Assembly (NCBI GenBank): GCA_028622995.1
Contig: JAJQJQ010000044.1
Span: 1,240,001 to 1,304,000 of the forward strand
DNA: 64,000 bases
Source of the DNA: Panagrolaimus kolymaensis
Lineage: Eukaryota; Nematoda; Chromadorea; Rhabditida; Panagrolaimidae
Direction: 5' to 3'
Below the pieces are notes generated by a model. The model had not been told where the DNA came from. It ran no database searches and saw only the letters and a list, made by a program, of their open reading frames with translations. Below, piece after piece: positions 59,319-64,000 of the stretch; the first letter of the stretch is position 1; each line of letters begins with the position of its first letter. Both the position numbers and the translations under genes were made by a program.

Positions 59319-61856
59319 TCCATCAGCTTTACGTTTCCTGTTATGAAAAATTGTTCTAAAAAAAAGGAAGAATGAATGCACCAAAAAAAACTTTTTTATT
59401 TTTAAGTCTTGTTGTTTTTGGTAAATCACGTCATATGGGCAGGCAAAGAAAAAACATTTAAAAAAACGGGGAAGATGGAGGAGAAGAGCTTAATAAAGAA
59501 ACTACTAAACTAAGGAATTATTACTTCTCGAAAGACACCAAACAAAAAAAACGACGCGGGCTTGCATGATTATTAAAAAACAAAAGCTTCTGGAATAAGA
59601 AGAAGAAGAAAAAAACGAGAAAAACTTTAAAATCAATGTGATGATGAAGAAAAAATAAATAAATGTGGCACTCATATATTTTTTTTAAGGATATAGGAGG
59701 AATTATGTGGGATTTGTGAGCAAATAAGAAAAATGTCAAAGAAAAAATATTTGGAAAGGAAAGCATAAGTTTTTTGTGAAAAATTTCTTCAAAAAAAAAT
59801 TGGGTAATAATCATAATCACGAGTTTTCTTTTTTTCTAACTACCAAGAAAAAGAAAAAAAAAGAAGGAAAGAAGAAAAAATAAATATTTATTTGAGGGTC
59901 AAAAATAATAATAGCTTTAACCCAAAATTGAAAGAAAAAAACAAGCAGCAAATGAGTAAAAAAAAGTTTTTATGAATCAACAACAAAAGACAGAGAGAAA
60001 AAAAGCAAGCAAAAGCCAAAAAAGGTTTATGCAAATGAGAAAGCAACCAACTAAACTGCCAAGAAGCAACAAACAAAAAAAATACGCAATAAACATGTTT
60101 GCCTGCTTTTTTTTCTGCTTTCATAAAAAAAATAGCAACCAAAGATGGTGATTATGAAAATAATTTGTAAAGAAAAAAAATTACTGCGCATTGGCTTATA
60201 AAAAGCTAATAATAGCAACAACAAAAAAATAAACCATTTAGTTAGCACACTTTTTTTTTATTTTGGCAGACCGAAGTTAGTTAGCTATGTCTCTAAATGA
60301 AGCAAGTCGATGATGGGCAATAACATTTTTTTCTTCTTACCTTTTTATTATTACGCAAAATTATAGTTAGACTATGCAGAAGAGGAAGATGAAAGAGGGA
60401 CGCTCAAATTTTTAGAAAAAATTAACAAATTTATGGTTATCCCGAAATCATTAAAACAAAAATAGTAGAGTTTTATTAAAATTGATCCAAGTTCATGGAT
60501 GGATTTTGAGAGAGGCTTTGTTTTTTCTAAGGTTGGGGCGTTTCCTTATTTTTTTAGGAATTCCAAAAGACTATGAGTAAGAAGAAACAAAGTAAAGAAT
60601 TAAGTAGCAGCGATAAATGAGAAAAAAGAATGAATTGCTAATTTTTTGTAATAAAATTTTTCTCAAACTTAGTTAGGTGCCATCACTATTAAAAGCCTCC
60701 AAACCTTACTTTACGTGCATCTTTTAGATTCACAAAGACCGCATTGGCAAAGGCAAAAAAACATCTCGATGGCGTAAACAAAAAATCGTTGTTTATGATA
60801 TAAAAAGCAAGCACCAAATCCATAAAAATATAGTCGACAGGCATATTATTATTACTATTAAAATTTCTAAACATTGTTAGAGAAGAAACTTTGAAACAAA
60901 CTAATGTGAATTACAAAAAGGCAAAGTCACGAGAAAACTTTAAAATATCCTTTTTTGATTTCCATGAAAATGATTTTTTATTTTGGCATCATTCATTTTG
61001 GTCTAAAAGATATAATCATCCGTCACCTATGTAGTCTCGCAAAAAATACAATCGACAAATCAAAGTTCAAATCAAAAAAAAATATATGCGACTTTTATTA
61101 ATTTTATTAAAATCACAATTCTCTAAGCTTCTCGAACGTTATCTATCTTCTTCACCTTTATTTTTAAAGCTAATACAAAGTTGTAAAAAAGTAACATAAT
61201 AAAATTTTGCTAAAGACAAGACGACAAAAATATTCATTTTTTATTAAAGGTTATTTTCGAAAAAAAATTCCCTTGAGATCAATCTCCATGTAACAAAAAA
61301 AAATCATCAAAAAAAGCAAAGTTAGTGAACGTTGTTGTTAGTCTTTTGAACAAACAATAGCATCTAAAACTCACAACCAAAAAAACTAGTAAAATCACAA
61401 ACTATTAATTAATTAATTTTAAAAGTTATAAAGATAATTATTTCACCATGGGCATTTATTATGTAATTATTACTTCATCAAGAAATGTCATGAAGACGAA
61501 GACGACAACGAAGAATTAAAAAAAGGTGTTATTCACTATGTTGGCTGCGGCCGTAGATATATGCATTTTTTTCTTACCGCGATCTCGCCTGTTTTTACTG
61601 TATGCAAAAAAGCTGTTGCTGCTTTTCGTGCGTAATATTTTTTGTTCAACGTTTGAAAAAAAAAACAACGGACGAACACGCTTTTCTTCATTTCCTTTTT
61701 CCTTCTCCTTCCTTTTTGATGTTCCTTGAAACTAAAAAAAATATATGTGTTAATATTATCGCTCGTTTTTCTTTAACATTATTTTTACAACAACGTTATT
61801 TTGAATATTACTAACTTGAATTTTGTTTTTTAGATGCAAATATAAGAACAATAAAA
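59319..61856. other. 2.5 kb region between divergent USP47 and PAT1 genes
   Basis: AT-rich with homopolymers and purine-rich patches. No exon is supported, though 5' non-coding or short N-terminal exons of USP47 could be here. A TTTTTTAG acceptor at 61833 sits about 24 nt before the PAT1 ATG, consistent with trans-splicing or a 5' UTR intron. Confidence 0.45.
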
Positions 61857-64000
61857 ATGGAATATGATCCTGATTATTGTGAAGATTTAGCTGATAGCAG
61901 TGAAGAAGGAGTATATGATGCGGCTAACGATGAAACATTTGGTGGTGATGTTGGACCTGCTGCAGAAGATTTATCTGAATTTGCTGCTGATGTAAGTTTT
62001 GAATTTGCTCCAATATCCATATTTTCTTATTGCTATTTGTTTGACATTATTATTTTGTTGGGTTTCATCCATTCGAAGTTTCGTCTTTAAATTTTTCAAA
62101 GTTTTAATGAAAAACATTGATTCTTAAAAAATGAATGGTATCCCTTTTTGGAACCTTTTTACATTGCTTTACTTAAATATTCTAATATTCCTTCTTTTCA
62201 GTCAATAGCATTTCGATTGGAAAATACTCATCTCAAAGATTCTGCTCAACCATGCTCATCAACAGCATCATCTCGTCGACCTGCTACTCAACCAGCTCCT
62301 CAACAGCACCGAACTTATGCACCTCAACCATCCACTTCGCCTCCTCGTATGATTACTGCAGAAGATCTTGAACGTCGTTTATTGGATGAATATAATGCGA
62401 AAAAACAACGAGATCAACAACAGCAACAAAGTCAGCGAATAAATGAATCAGCAGAAGCGAATAATTTCCCTGGAATGTTTCAACCTGGAAAAATGCCACC
62501 AATGAATCAAATTCAAATGGCTCAAATGCAGCAATTTTATCAATGGCAACAAGCGATGGCTAATATGGCATCAACACCAAGTGGATCATCAGGAAATATG
62601 ATGCCACCAGGATTTCCACCAATGATGTCACCATTTGGTCCACCAAATCCTGCTATGTTTGCTGCTATGATGGCTTCAAGAATGCCGTTTCCGCCGCCGC
62701 CACCACCTGGAATGCCACCAATGGGACGATCATCTGGTTTTGTAACACCACAGCCTCAAATGAATCAAGAACGATCTCAACCTGGAACACCAAACAATCG
62801 AACTTTCATGCCACAAATGCCGCCTGGTGAATTTCTTCAATCTCCATTGAATCGTAATGCTTCAATAGGATGTCCATCACCATGTGGAAGTACTGCTTCA
62901 CGACGAACTCGAAAAGAAGGTATGCCTTCTCTTCGAACAATTACCGATTTTGCTTTTGACCCATATGCTGGGTTTATGTCAAAAAAGGAACGTGAATGGT
63001 TAATCAAAATTCAACTTATACAATGTTTAGGTACCGGTGATAGATATAACGATGATTACTATTATACTGTAAGCTATTACTTTTGGTTCTAAATTTGTTA
63101 AACATCACACTTTTTAGCTGTGGAAGAAGAACAACACTCTTGAAAAGCGACCTGATGCATGGAAACAGCCAAAAATCAAATCAAGGTACTATAATTTGGA
63201 AGAAACATATCCATCCAATTATAATCCTCCATCATTTTCTGGTACTCTTGGAAAGCCTACAAATGCTACAACATCGTTTCCCCGACAAGTAAGTGTTTGA
63301 ATTAAAAGCTATTTAGTGTATTAGTAATATTGTAAAGTGTTTCAAGGTTCTTGATATTCAACCTGCTGAAGATGATGTTGAAAGTATCGTTGGTGGTTCA
63401 TCCCGTGAAATAAACAAGCGAAAACTTCGTACAATTTTACTTACTATTGAAAATGGATATTTGCTTCAACTTGAATGTGATGATCTTTTGCGTAAAGTTC
63501 CTACAGTCTCTTCTGATGAAGCGTAAGTTTTTCTTCAAACCTTATTCCACGATTACTTTAACCTTTATTTGTTTTAGTACCACCTTGTTAAATGAATTGT
63601 ATTCAAAGCTTAATTCAATTTATCATACAACGATGGATGAAGCACATATTCCAACAACAATGGTTATTACAAAAGGACGTCGTTTATGTATTCGCATTTT
63701 ATCATTAGCTACTTCACCATTAAAAGCTCAAATTATATCGAATGTATTTAATAATCTTAGAAAATATGCTAGAAAAGTTTCAATTTCTCCTCATTCTGAT
63801 TTTATTCAAGCTTCTTTGAAAGCACTAATTGAAATTAAAGAACCTGATCTCAAAATTTTCTTTGATAAAACTGATGCTGAACGGTTTCAAGATACTTTAG
63901 TTTATTCTAGTGTAATTTTTTTTGTTTTTGGTTGTTTCTATGGTGTCTAATCAATCCTTTTACTTTTTTTAGTTTTCTCAGAACTTATTCACGGCATTAT
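61857..64000 (+). CDS. patr-1: PAT1/PATL1 homologue (mRNA decapping activator), 3' end beyond the window
   Basis: Exons 61857-61991, 62202-63068, 63118-63288, 63347-63522, 63578-63909 and 63973 to the window end, in phase. PAT1 links deadenylation to decapping in P bodies, binding the DDX6 helicase, LSM1-7 and DCP2. The N-terminus has the conserved acidic start with ETFGGDVG-type motif (DDX6-binding region). The middle is Pro/Met/Gln-rich and disordered. Then come the conserved block MSKKEREWLIKIQLIQC with DDYYYTLWKK, and the start of the alpha-helical C-terminal domain (KLRTILLTIENGYLLQLE, ILSLATSPLKAQIISNVF). About 590 residues are visible and the family is usually 750-850 aa, so the end is missing because of the window edge, not a mutation. 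Confidence 0.9.

Noticed and set aside
1..64000. tRNA, rRNA, CRISPR arrays, bacterial-type operons
   Set aside because: I looked for cloverleaf-like G/C-containing segments, spaced direct repeats and Shine-Dalgarno-led gene strings. None were convincing, and the sequence is clearly eukaryotic.

Overview
This is nuclear DNA of a very AT-rich nematode. The clade is not certain; a Tylenchina- or Strongyloididae-like genome would fit the base composition. The evidence is short introns with GT(A/G)AG donors and T-rich (TTTTAG or TTTCAG) acceptors, two secreted SXP/RAL-2 (DUF148) proteins (a nematode-restricted family), and orthologues of worm genes such as a lysosomal PQ-loop transporter, PAT1, Beclin and USP47. 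Almost all gene models below were assembled by joining open exons at splice sites in matching phase; exon positions are in the evidence fields.

Layout. Positions 1-20 kb are a gene-poor region of A/T homopolymer runs with two disordered-protein loci on the minus strand and one hAT-type MITE. Positions 20.4-25 kb hold a short pinin-like gene and a complete 3.5 kb BEL/Pao-type LTR element (184-bp LTRs that read as identical, 5-bp target duplication GCGTG, gag-protease only). Positions 25-32.8 kb hold a second MITE, two copies of a hairpin-bearing dispersed repeat, and an unrecognised plus-strand gene. That gene seems to carry a minus-strand type II membrane glycosyltransferase inside its long intron and may continue into WD-like exons. 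Positions 33-64 kb are gene-dense: acyl-protein thioesterase, a single-pass membrane protein, two divergent SXP/RAL-2 genes separated by a third MITE, a truncated Beclin, a secreted Q/P-rich protein, a small conserved-looking protein, a Lys-rich nuclear-type protein, a LAAT-1-like transporter, a tau-tubulin-kinase-like CK1 kinase, a BED zinc-finger protein, USP47 (about 1,412 aa) and the 5' two-thirds of PAT1, which runs off the window.

The most notable points are: (1) three unrelated-in-sequence but same-design hAT MITEs (TIR (C/T)AGTG(C/T)T.., perfect 8-bp target duplications), each filled with its own G/C-rich short word (GTCGTCGGC, GGTCGGTAAA or CGGAGC) that stands out sharply from the AT-rich host DNA; (2) a non-autonomous, apparently very young BEL/Pao element; (3) a Beclin-type protein that stops after its coiled coil and lacks the membrane-binding BARA domain; (4) a 123-nt USP47 intron that is open in frame; (5) a repeat with a perfect 10-bp hairpin found twice, one copy where it either ends a coding exon or lies in an intron.

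Functionally the genes are typical housekeeping and cell-biology genes (depalmitoylation, deubiquitination, mRNA decay, lysosomal amino-acid export, autophagy-related, signalling) plus nematode secreted proteins. No operon is firmly supported; several gene pairs are divergent with short shared promoters (APT/TM protein 468 bp; kinase/BED 465 bp).
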